Assembly: GCA_040506195.1 (NCBI GenBank)
Contig: JBEVXH010000001.1
Span: 1 to 64,000, forward strand
Reading direction: 5' to 3'
DNA: 64,000 bases
From: Thiodiazotropha sp040506195
GTDB taxonomy: Bacteria; Pseudomonadota; Gammaproteobacteria; Chromatiales; Chromatiaceae
Below the pieces are notes generated by a model that saw only the letters and a list, made by a program, of their open reading frames with translations, made no database searches and had not been told where the DNA came from. Positions 1 through 8,059 of this stretch are shown piece by piece; position 1 is the stretch's first letter, and each line of letters opens with the position of its first letter. The position numbers and the translations under genes are program-made.

Positions 1-1128
1 TGACAGTGAGGGTATCGCCGTCCGGATCACTGTCGTTCGGCAGCACGTCAACGGTAACCGGGGTATCCTCATTCGTGCCAACCGTATCGTCAACAGCAAC
101 AGGGGCATCATTCACAGCGCCCACAGTTACGGTGACTGTAGCAGTGTCAGTCCCACCGTTGCCATCGTCGATGGTGTAGGTGAAGGTGTCGGTACCATTG
201 AAGTCCGCATTTGGGGTATAGACCGGATTGCCACTGACCGGATCAATAGATACAGAACCATTTGTTCCCTGGGTCACGGCTGTGACAGTGAGGGTATCGC
301 CGTCCGGATCACTGTCGTTCGGCAGCACGTCAACGGTAACCGGGGTATCCTCATTCGTGCCAACCGTATCGTCGACAGCAACAGGGGCATCATTCACGGC
401 ACCCACAGTTACGGTCACGGTTGCCGTATCAGTCCCGCCATTCCCATCATCGATGGTGTAGGTAAAGGTGTCGGTACCATTGAAGTCCGCATTCGGTGTG
501 TATACAGGGTTTCCTGATACCGGATCGATGGCAACCGATCCATTGGTACCTTGAGTGACCGCAGTCACGGTGAGCGTATCACCGTCCGGATCGCTGTCAT
601 TCGGCAGAACGTCAACGGTAACCGGGGTATCCTCGTTCGTGCCAACCGTATCGTCGACAGCGACAGGGGCATCGTTTACACCACCCACTGTTACGGTCAC
701 AGTGGCCGTATCGGTACCGCCATTCCCATCGTCGATGGTATAGGTAAAGGTGTCGGTACCATTGAAGTCCGCATTCGGGGTATAAATCGGATTACCTGAA
801 ACAGGATCAATAGTGACTGATCCGTTTGTCCCTTGAGTGACCGAGGTGATGCTCAGCGCATCTCCTTCAGGATCTGAATCGTTTGTGAGTACATCAATAG
901 TGATCGGAGTATTCTCACTTGTACTCGCGCTGTCACCAATGGCAACAGGCCCATCATTTACACCTGCCACCGCAATCATTACTGTGGCTGTATCAAACCC
1001 CCCATTTCCGTCACTGACTGTATATGTAAAAGAATCTGTCCCAGTAAAACCGGCATCAGGTGTATATTGATATGAGCCATTCGAATTTTGGACCAGAGCA
1101 CCATTGGATGGCTGCGTGTTGCCGGTAA
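1..1128. repeat. 282-bp tandem repeats inside the adhesin gene
   Basis: The same DNA register recurs at 1, 283, 565 and 847, an exact period of 282 bp (94 codons). The three leftmost units are almost identical at DNA level and the fourth is more diverged. The array continues beyond the left edge. Such arrays change copy number by recombination and are often collapsed in short-read assemblies. Confidence 0.9.
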
Positions 1129-2998
1129 CTAAGAGCCGGTCTCCCTCTGGATCTGAGTCATTCCCAAGCACAAAAATACCTACCGGGGTATTCTCCTGAG
1201 TTGCGACTATGTCATTTTCAGCTTCGGGTGGATCATTAACGGGAATAACGTGAATTATGGAGACTGCGGTATCGCTATTGCCATCACCGTCATTCAAGGT
1301 AATGTTGATGATACGATCAACAGTTTGTGGATAGTCACTGGTATTGACAAAATGAATTGCCTGAAGTGCTTGTTCATAATCTGCAAGACTTGCTGTGCCC
1401 GTTAATGTTACAGAGATTTCATCAACTGTTGCTGTAATGCCATTCGGCAGACCACGCACAATCAACTGATCAAATGACTGATGATTGGTTAATACTATGG
1501 TTGCACTCTCAATATTTGCATCATCGACATCCGTAATAACAACATCTTCGTCTACAATCGATACTGCCGATCCGTCCTCAATAAAGGTTGTTTCATAACC
1601 GTTTCCGGCGGCACTGCTGTCATCAGCATCCAGATCTATTGCTGCAACATCGTTTACACCAATAACTTCAATGTGGGCAACCGCAATATCACTATTGAAC
1701 TCTCCGTCATTTACCGTCACTTGTATCAGACGAGTCTCAGCAGACGGATTTTGGCTTGTATTCTCAAAGGTAATAGCTTGTATGGCGCTCTGATAATCTG
1801 CCAAAGAAGCTTCACCACTGATTGTAATGACATGGCCATCGATCACTGCTGACAGGCCTGCCGGCATATTACCAACTGCCAGAACATCGCCCGATTGGGG
1901 ATTGGTCAGCGTTACTGTCGCACTCTGTAATGTCTCATTATCGACATCCGATACAGAAGCATCTAAATCTGCAATCGAGATTGCGGCATCACCTTCGGTG
2001 AAGGTTGTCAGGTAATCATAGCCACCGTCAGTCGAATCATTACTATCGAGGTCTATAACTGGGGGGTCATTGACTGCTTGAACTGTAATAGTTGTGACAG
2101 CCGTGTTACTGTCGAACTCACCATCATTGACAGTCACTTCGATAATTCGAGGTGTTTCGTCAGGGTTTTCTGTGGTATTGATAAACCCAATATCGCGTAT
2201 CGCCTGGGCATACACTTGCGGTGAAGCAGTTCCACTCAACAATACAGTGATGACTCCGGGCACACTGCTGTCCACCTCAACATTCAAACCGGTAATCGCT
2301 GAAACATCCAACTGATCACCAAACTGAGCATTCGTCAGTACAATTCTTGCACTTTCCAGTATCGCGCCATCCGGATTGGAGACCTGGATATCCGCATCTG
2401 CGATGGGCAAAGGATCGCCATTCTCCGTAAAGTGGCTGAGATAACCGACACCTACCTGTGAATTGTCGTCACCATCCAGGTCAATGGTGGGCAAAAGGTT
2501 GATAATCGTTGACGACTCATCGGATTGGGCAAAACTGACTGCCAATCCTTCAGTTTCAAATCCGCTCTCGGGTGTTGTCTGTGCACCTGTCCGTTCAATG
2601 GTGACAAAACTTGATCCTTCGTTGCCTGTTGGAGATTCACCAGGGCCGGCAGCCGGAGCTTCTTGAATGGCTGTTGGGTCTTCACCCAACAAGATTGCCT
2701 GTTGAATTGCATCGATTGACGCTGCATATTCCGATCCATCCTCGGGAGTGGTTGTCTGGTAGACGTCAGCATCGAGCAGGCCCTGTGAATTACGGCCCAA
2801 GGTCAGGTTGCCACCGTCATTGAAAACAATCTCGATACTCCCGAGCTCGCCTGTCGTGATCTGCTCATCGGCAAAGACAAGGTCGCCAACCTGGAGAATT
2901 CTGGTAACGCCATCACTGCCGGTTGCCTTCACTTCACCAATTACCTGGCGAACGAAACCAATAACCTGCCCGGTTGTCTGGGTTGCTTGAGTAGCCAT
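1..2998 (-). CDS. Giant LapA/BapA-type type I-secreted adhesin, N-terminal part (runs off the left edge)
   Basis: Surface adhesin of the LapA class, held in the outer membrane by an N-terminal retention module and exported by the type I system encoded just upstream. The first ~115 residues form the retention-type module and include a PAAG motif at residues 115-118, matching the di-alanine site cut by LapG proteases. Residues ~165-590 hold three Ig/cadherin-like repeats of about 138 residues, each starting near a DLDxDDS motif. From ~590 to the edge run about 94-residue repeats of the tandem-95 kind (NDAPVAVDD...ED TPV...NDSDPDGD). The start is the ATG at 2998. No stop is seen; the C-terminal secretion signal lies outside. 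Motifs are seen directly; the adhesin role is family knowledge. Confidence 0.9.
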   Translation of the reverse strand, partial: MATQATQTTGQVIGFVRQVIGEVKATGSDGVTRILQVGDLVFADEQITTGELGSIEIVFNDGGNLTLGRNSQGLLDADVYQTTTPEDGSEYAASIDAIQQAILLGEDPTAIQEAPAAGPGESPTGNEGSSFVTIERTGAQTTPESGFETEGLAVSFAQSDESSTIINLLPTIDLDGDDNSQVGVGYLSHFTENGDPLPIADADIQVSNPDGAILESARIVLTNAQFGDQLDVSAITGLNVEVDSSVPGVITVLLSGTASPQVYAQAIRDIGFINTTENPDETPRIIEVTVNDGEFDSNTAVTTITVQAVNDPPVIDLDSNDSTDGGYDYLTTFTEGDAAISIADLDASVSDVDNETLQSATVTLTNPQSGDVLAVGNMPAGLSAVIDGHVITISGEASLADYQSAIQAITFENTSQNPSAETRLIQVTVNDGEFNSDIAVAHIEVIGVNDVAAIDLDADDSSAAGNGYETTFIEDGSAVSIVDEDVVITDVDDANIESATIVLTNHQSFDQLIVRGLPNGITATVDEISVTLTGTASLADYEQALQAIHFVNTSDYPQTVDRIINITLNDGDGNSDTAVSIIHVIPVNDPPEAENDIVATQENTPVGIFVLGNDSDPEGDRLLVTGNTQPSNGALVQNSNGSYQYTPDAGFTGTDSFTYTVSDGNGGFDTATVMIAVAGVNDGPVAIGDSASTSENTPITIDVLTNDSDPEGDALSITSVTQGTNGSVTIDPVSGNPIYTPNADFNGTDTFTYTIDDGNGGTDTATVTVTVGGVNDAPVAVDDTVGTNEDTPVTVDVLPNDSDPDGDTLTVTAVTQGTNGSVAIDPVSGNPVYTPNADFNGTDTFTYTIDDGNGGTDTATVTVTVGAVNDAPVAVDDTVGTNEDTPVTVDVLPNDSDPDGDTLTVTAVTQGTNGSVSIDPVSGNPVYTPNADFNGTDTFTYTIDDGNGGTDTATVTVTVGAVNDAPVAVDDTVGTNEDTPVTVDVLPNDSDPDGDTLTV
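2645..2656 (-). other. Putative LapG cleavage motif (PAAG) codons in the adhesin
   Basis: The four codons read Pro-Ala-Ala-Gly at residues 115-118. In Pseudomonas LapA the protease LapG cuts between the two alanines of a TAAG motif at almost the same distance from the N terminus, and PAAG variants occur in other LapG substrates. A LapG-like protease is encoded in the same locus, which supports the assignment. Confidence 0.75.
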
Positions 2999-3102
2999 CT
3001 TTGCCTCTACGATTCAGATCAATTAAGTTTGCTATGAGGAACAGGCAGAATACCTGGTCACCCTATCGGGGATAATTTTCGTAAAAAAACATCAGCTCGC
3101 CT

Positions 3103-3120
3103 ATTGTACCTTGGTACAAT
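3103..3120. promoter_or_regulatory. Perfect 8+2+8 palindrome upstream of the adhesin gene
   Basis: ATTGTACC-TT-GGTACAAT is a perfect inverted repeat about 105 bp upstream of the adhesin start, in an AT-rich gap between the adhesin and the LuxR-type regulator gene. Its size suits a dimeric LuxR/NarL-type regulator. That it is an operator is inference. Confidence 0.4.
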
Positions 3121-3172
3121 ATGTATCTTTTTGATTTAATAGATAATTTTTTGAGATTTATGGAAAATGCGA

Positions 3173-3934
3173 TCAACTGTTGATCAATAGGCCAAGCTGA
3201 AGGCGATCTTTAGTCGATGTTTTCCTAAAAATAGAGCTGAGATGGGCTTTGACAGTTCTTTCAGTGATATCGAGTTTTTTGGCAATCACCTTGTTACTAT
3301 CTCCGGAACCTACAAGTTGCGCTATCTCATACTCACGATCAGTTAGCTTCGACAATGTTGATTCTATATCCGGCGCCCTTGCCTGGTCTTCACCCTCGGG
3401 CGGACTCACCGAGCTTAACCTGCTCATCAGTTTGAATAACAGGCTTCGTCCAACCCATACTTCTCCCATCCGCACCAACTCAACAGCCTTGACCAGAAGC
3501 GCCTTGGAGATATAGCGATTGCAGTACCCTTTGACACCATGTGAGATCAGGTAGAGCCCTTCCTCATCATTTGGTATGGCTGAGAGAATAATAAAGGCGA
3601 CATCTGTAAATCGTCGGCAGAGCGACTGTGGAATTTCCCGGTAATCCTTGTTGAACAGCTCCAGATCAACGAGCACTACACCGGTCTGGTAGGTTTTCAG
3701 GTTGCTGATCAGCATTTCGCAGGATGATACGGCCGTCAATTCTCCCACCTCACTCAGTGATTCATGCCAGCGTTTCGCGATACCCTCATCCGAGCTGCAA
3801 AGCATAATCTTGTTGGTGATGGGAATGACCTTTTGTTGTAAATCGCTGCTCACATCAGCATTGCGATTTTCATTCCCATCTGAACCAACACCTGAAATCT
3901 CGTCAGTATTAGAATTGATCGATAATTGCATCAC
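3173..3934 (-). CDS. LuxR/NarL-family response-regulator-like protein of the adhesin locus
   Basis: Predicted DNA-binding regulator of 253 residues. The C-terminal ~60 residues form a LuxR-type helix-turn-helix (LTDREYEIAQLVGSG...ITERTVKAHLSSIFRK). The middle resembles a receiver domain: VVLVDLELF supplies the likely phosphoacceptor aspartate, but the usual double-acidic pocket after the first strand is replaced by CSSDEG, so phosphorylation is uncertain. The first ~40 residues are polar and unlike a receiver. The gene starts one base after the upstream HlyD-type gene ends and is followed by the adhesin, so it probably controls adhesin or secretion genes. Two tandem ATG codons are possible starts. 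Confidence 0.85.
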   Translation of the reverse strand: MMQLSINSNTDEISGVGSDGNENRNADVSSDLQQKVIPITNKIMLCSSDEGIAKRWHESLSEVGELTAVSSCEMLISNLKTYQTGVVLVDLELFNKDYREIPQSLCRRFTDVAFIILSAIPNDEEGLYLISHGVKGYCNRYISKALLVKAVELVRMGEVWVGRSLLFKLMSRLSSVSPPEGEDQARAPDIESTLSKLTDREYEIAQLVGSGDSNKVIAKKLDITERTVKAHLSSIFRKTSTKDRLQLGLLINS

Positions 3935-3935
3935 C

Positions 3936-5324
3936 TTATCGTTCTCTCAGTGCCCTGCCTTTCGCGCGCAATAATGGTTTGAAAAGATATTCGAGAACAC
4001 TCTTTTTCCCGGTAAGAATATCGACCTCTGCCTGCATTCCGGGGATGATCGGTAATGCCTTCTCCTGGGTACCCAGGTCTGTTTTATCGGTTCTTACCCG
4101 TACAAGATAAAAACTCTCCTGTTCATGCTCCTCCTTGATAGTATCGGCACTGATATGCTCAACTTTACCCGTAAGCGCTCCATATACGGCAAAGTCATAG
4201 GCTGTCAGTTTTACAATCGCTTTCTGGCCTGGGTGTAAAAATGCGATATCTTTTGGACCGACCTTCGCCTCTACGAGCAAGGAATCGTCCAATGGCACAA
4301 TTTCCATCAACTCCATTCCAGGCTGTATGACACCACCCAGGGTGTTGATCATGACCTGTTTGACCGTACCCTTCACAGGTGAACGGACTGCGGTACGGGT
4401 TACCCTGTCTTCCAGCGCTACGCTGGTCTCCTTAAGCTTAGAGAGTTCCGCAAGTACATCATTCAGTTCAGCATGCGCCTCATTTTTGAAACGAATTAAA
4501 ATCTCAGAGACCTTCTGTTCTGCCTCTTCGAGGCGGGATTTCATACGAGGGATAGTCAATTTAGTTGTCTCGAGTTCCCCTTCCAGTTCGCTGACCTCCC
4601 TTTCAAGCCGCAGGATTTCAACTTCAGAAATGGCACCTGCTTCCAGGAGCGGTTTTGACAAGTCCAACTCTTTTGTTACTAATGACAGATTCCGCTTCAA
4701 TCTTACACTTTTTACCTCAAGCCCTCTTATCTCCTGGTTAATCTGTTCAACCTGCTTAGACAAAATTGAACGGTTGGTCTGCAACTCTTTCTGCCGTGAA
4801 TTGAACAGGCCCTGCTCCTGATCTACCAAAGTTGGATACTTTTCAGCCATACCCGACGGCGCCTCGAATGCCTTATTGTCGGTCTCCGCCTGTAGCCTGG
4901 CAGCTTTGGCTTTCAGCGCCCAGAACTGTAATTGTGTTTCCCTCAAGGAGGAGGAGAATCGTGTGTCATCTATCTGCAGCAGGACCTGCCCCTGCTCAAC
5001 AGTATCTCCATCCTGTACGTATAATGCAGAAAGTATTCCCCCCTCTAGATTCTGGATGACCTGTATCTGGCTGGAGGGTATTACCTTGCCAACTCCCCTT
5101 GTCACCTCGTCCAACTCGGCCCAACTTGCCCAAACGATCGCCAAAATGACTATCAAAAGCACCACCCACAGAATAGTCCGCCCACCCCGAGGGGCCTGCA
5201 CCAGTAGTGCGGCAGTCTTATCATCCATGAAATCGTTGTCGCAATTGCCTGGTTTTTCAGACCTGAACGACAAAGGATCTGCCTGTCTTTCGACTTCTAT
5301 TGTTTGAGACTCAGTGTCCATCAT
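3936..5324 (-). CDS. lapC: Type I secretion membrane-fusion protein, LapC/HlyD family
   Basis: Periplasmic adaptor that bridges the inner-membrane ABC exporter and a TolC-type outer-membrane channel, used here to export the giant adhesin. The 462-residue protein has a short cytoplasmic N terminus, one membrane span at about residues 50-70 (TILWVVLLIVILAIVWASW), then a beta-barrel/lipoyl half (GGILSALYVQDGDTVEQGQ), a long coiled-coil hairpin and the second lipoyl half with the HlyD signature (VRSPVKGTVKQVMINT). Length is usual for the family. It lies 36 bp after the ABC gene in the same direction. No TolC homologue is seen in the window. Confidence 0.93.
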   Translation of the reverse strand: MMDTESQTIEVERQADPLSFRSEKPGNCDNDFMDDKTAALLVQAPRGGRTILWVVLLIVILAIVWASWAELDEVTRGVGKVIPSSQIQVIQNLEGGILSALYVQDGDTVEQGQVLLQIDDTRFSSSLRETQLQFWALKAKAARLQAETDNKAFEAPSGMAEKYPTLVDQEQGLFNSRQKELQTNRSILSKQVEQINQEIRGLEVKSVRLKRNLSLVTKELDLSKPLLEAGAISEVEILRLEREVSELEGELETTKLTIPRMKSRLEEAEQKVSEILIRFKNEAHAELNDVLAELSKLKETSVALEDRVTRTAVRSPVKGTVKQVMINTLGGVIQPGMELMEIVPLDDSLLVEAKVGPKDIAFLHPGQKAIVKLTAYDFAVYGALTGKVEHISADTIKEEHEQESFYLVRVRTDKTDLGTQEKALPIIPGMQAEVDILTGKKSVLEYLFKPLLRAKGRALRER

Positions 5325-5360
5325 TCAATTCAAGTGTCTCGGCATCTGAACATACGCCAT

Positions 5361-7568
5361 TCATTTAGATACCTCTGCCGGCTTGGCGGAATTGTCATCC
5401 CGGCTCTGTTTCAAGGCCTCAAGCACTTGTGCTTTAGGGCCGTCGGCAATCACCCTGCCCCCATCGATAACGATCAGCCGATCCACCAGTTCAAGCAATG
5501 ATGAACGATGGGTCACCAGAATCAAGGTCTTATCCTCTGCATATTTGTAAAGTTGGCGTTTCAGGTTCGCCTCGGTGCTGTTATCCATAGCATTGCTGGG
5601 CTCATCCAACATCAGTACGGGAGGATCAAGTAAAAGAGCTCGTGCTATGGCTATGGCCTGACGCTGTCCTCCTGAAAGATGTTCGCCCCGCTCTCCCACT
5701 TGCATATCGAAACCATGTGGGTGCTGATTGACAAAATCCATCACACCGGCAATTTGCGCCACTTGTAGAATATCGTTGTCATCCGCGTATGGCGCCCCTA
5801 GAACAATATTGTCCCTGACACTGCCGTAAAAAAGCATAATGTCCTGAGGTACGTAACCGATACTGCGCCGGAGATCTGCAGGATCTACCTGTCTTAGATC
5901 AGCCCCATCAATACGCACAGCACCGGAATCAGGATCGAAAAGCCCCTGTATAAGCTTTTCGATCGTGGTCTTCCCGGAACCCACCTTTCCGATAATGGCG
6001 ACCTTCTCACCGGATGAAATCGACATGGAGACATTTCTCAATGTCACCTTTTCCTCACCAGGATAGGTGAAGGTGACATCATCCAGTTCAATATCACCCT
6101 GGAATTGCTCACGGCTGAGAAATGTTTTCCCCTCCGGTCGTTCAACAGGCAATTCCATCACACTGTTGAGACTTCCGAGCGCGGTCTTCGCCTGATAGTA
6201 ACGCACAGCAAGATTAGCCACCTGAGCCATTGGGGCCAAGGCTCGTCCCACCAAAATCACTCCGGCTATCAAGGCACCCATGCTGAGCTCTCCTTCAGCA
6301 ATCAGATAGACCCCGAGGACCACTATTCCCACCTGTGACATCTGTTGAAAGAAAGTTGCCACATTGGAAACCGAAGCAGACAGCAAACGTGAACGAACTC
6401 CCCACTGTGCGATATGACCAGTCAGCTGTTCCCACTTTCGCTGCACTTCACTCTCGGCACCAAGATGCTTAATGGTTTCGACTGCGGTCAAGGATTCGAT
6501 CAATGTCGCTCCCTTTTGTGCCGATGCACGATACGTGGCCTCAACCGACCGCCTGAGTGGAGACTGGATCAGTATCCCATACAGAATCACGATTGGAATA
6601 CAGACTACAGGCACGAATACCAATGGCCCGCCAATAAACCAAATAACCAGGATAAACAATAAAACAAAGGGCAGGTCGACCAGGGTCACAACAGTAGCCG
6701 ACGTAATAAAATCTCGGATACTTTCAAACTCACGCAGATTATTGGCGAATGCACCAACAGAAGGTGGACGTGCCGCCATTTTAATACCGAGAACACGCTC
6801 GAACAGCATGGAAGAAAGCAAAATATCCGACTTTTTACCGGCAACGTCAATAAAGTAACCACGCAGGCTCCGCATAATTACATCAAAGGAATAGACTATA
6901 AAGATACCAATCGCCAACACCCATAGAGTCTCAATTGCATTATTCGGCACCACCCGGTCATAGACATTCATGATAAATAGGGGACTTGCCAAGGCGAACA
7001 AATTGATAAGTAGTGACGAGACAAGCACATCTCTGTAGATTCGCCATGATTTTACCAATGTTCCCCAAAACCAATGGCGGGTGTTCAGTCTCAAAACCTC
7101 GGGAGTCCGGTCATCAAAGCGATGTTCCAAGCGGATAAAAATTGCATATCCTGAGTACTGTTGCTCAAGGTCATCGATGGTTATCTGATGCGTACCCTCC
7201 CCACTTTCAGGTTGCATAATGGTCAATTGATTGCCATCTGCACTACGCTCCATCAAGACACAACTCTGCCTGTTCTTGAGCAATAATACGGCGGGGAGCA
7301 CCAGAGAACTGATTTTTTGTATGGAACGCCGAACAATTCTTGCACTGAGTTGAGCACGTTGAGCCGCACGCAGGAAAAGCTCAGGTGTCAGGCGATGATT
7401 CTCCAGCGGCAATCCGGCACGCAAGGCATCATGTGAGTGAACACGTCCATAATAGCGGGTTAGAAAAACCAGACAATCCAGTAGCGGATCATCAAATGCA
7501 GATCCATCTGTGGGGTGTTTCCACTCCTCTGTCACATCCTGTTGTTGTTGTGCTTTAATATCTGACAT
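5361..7568 (-). CDS. lapB: Type I secretion ABC transporter, LapB family
   Basis: Inner-membrane ATPase of the adhesin exporter. The 735-residue protein has an N-terminal C39-peptidase-like domain, six membrane helices (about 165-440) and an ABC ATPase. Walker A is GKVGSGKTT (527-535), followed by the signature LSGGQRQAIAIARAL and Walker B VLMLDEPSNAMD. In the C39-like domain, lining up on the YYG motif puts proline 28 where the catalytic cysteine would be, so it should bind rather than cleave substrate, as in LapB and HlyB. It is transcribed toward the membrane-fusion gene. Confidence 0.95.
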   Translation of the reverse strand: MSDIKAQQQQDVTEEWKHPTDGSAFDDPLLDCLVFLTRYYGRVHSHDALRAGLPLENHRLTPELFLRAAQRAQLSARIVRRSIQKISSLVLPAVLLLKNRQSCVLMERSADGNQLTIMQPESGEGTHQITIDDLEQQYSGYAIFIRLEHRFDDRTPEVLRLNTRHWFWGTLVKSWRIYRDVLVSSLLINLFALASPLFIMNVYDRVVPNNAIETLWVLAIGIFIVYSFDVIMRSLRGYFIDVAGKKSDILLSSMLFERVLGIKMAARPPSVGAFANNLREFESIRDFITSATVVTLVDLPFVLLFILVIWFIGGPLVFVPVVCIPIVILYGILIQSPLRRSVEATYRASAQKGATLIESLTAVETIKHLGAESEVQRKWEQLTGHIAQWGVRSRLLSASVSNVATFFQQMSQVGIVVLGVYLIAEGELSMGALIAGVILVGRALAPMAQVANLAVRYYQAKTALGSLNSVMELPVERPEGKTFLSREQFQGDIELDDVTFTYPGEEKVTLRNVSMSISSGEKVAIIGKVGSGKTTIEKLIQGLFDPDSGAVRIDGADLRQVDPADLRRSIGYVPQDIMLFYGSVRDNIVLGAPYADDNDILQVAQIAGVMDFVNQHPHGFDMQVGERGEHLSGGQRQAIAIARALLLDPPVLMLDEPSNAMDNSTEANLKRQLYKYAEDKTLILVTHRSSLLELVDRLIVIDGGRVIADGPKAQVLEALKQSRDDNSAKPAEVSK

Positions 7569-7641
7569 GGATTGTATCGTGACACTTGCTTTTCAATAGA
7601 TGACTGCCAGGATCTAAAGAATTACTTGTCGAGGAATCTCT

Positions 7642-7980
7642 ATGTTGTATGCGAAACGTGATAATGATGGCAATATCATCAATCTCTCGGAAACCCCTTC
7701 TTCTGGCGCCGATGAGGAGGTCAACGCCACAGATGACGAGGTTATCGGATTTATATTCAACAACAGTTCCTCCACTCTTTCTAAAAAGTTACTCTCTGAG
7801 ACAGATGCAGGGATGATCCGCATCGTCGAGGATCTGATCGCATTGCTTATTCAGAAAAACCTGATTATGTTCACCGATCTGCCTAATGCCGCCCAGCAAA
7901 AAATCTTGATGCGAAACCAGATTCGATCAGTATTTCAATCAGGTGATCCACTTCTCGTCGACGATGACGGACTCCTTTAA
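7642..7980 (+). CDS. Small conserved protein of unknown function inside the Lap locus
   Basis: A 112-residue acidic, soluble protein with a GAGGAA ribosome-binding site just before the ATG. It begins MLYAKRDNDGNII and has a helical core with a conserved-looking segment (LIALLIQKNLIMFTDLPNAAQQKIL). It resembles the short gammaproteobacterial proteins annotated misleadingly as tryptophan-synthase-beta-like; no enzymatic motif is visible. It is the only plus-strand gene of the locus, divergent from the ABC gene and convergent with the lapD-like gene. Function is unknown; a link to adhesion is only suggested by position. Confidence 0.8.
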   Translation: MLYAKRDNDGNIINLSETPSSGADEEVNATDDEVIGFIFNNSSSTLSKKLLSETDAGMIRIVEDLIALLIQKNLIMFTDLPNAAQQKILMRNQIRSVFQSGDPLLVDDDGLL

Positions 7981-8059
7981 TTCCTTAGCGTCACATGAAG
8001 TAAATTCTTTAAGTTCCTTGGTATTGCAGAACAGAGAGAATAATACCCGAGAGTGACGA

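Noticed and set aside
1..1128. CRISPR-like or satellite array
   Set aside because: The period is exactly 94 codons in an open frame and encodes tandem-95 adhesin repeats; there are no short direct repeats with unique spacers.
5361..7568. Active C39 bacteriocin-processing peptidase in the ABC transporter
   Set aside because: The catalytic cysteine position is proline and no double-glycine substrate gene is nearby; the domain is the inactive C39-like type.
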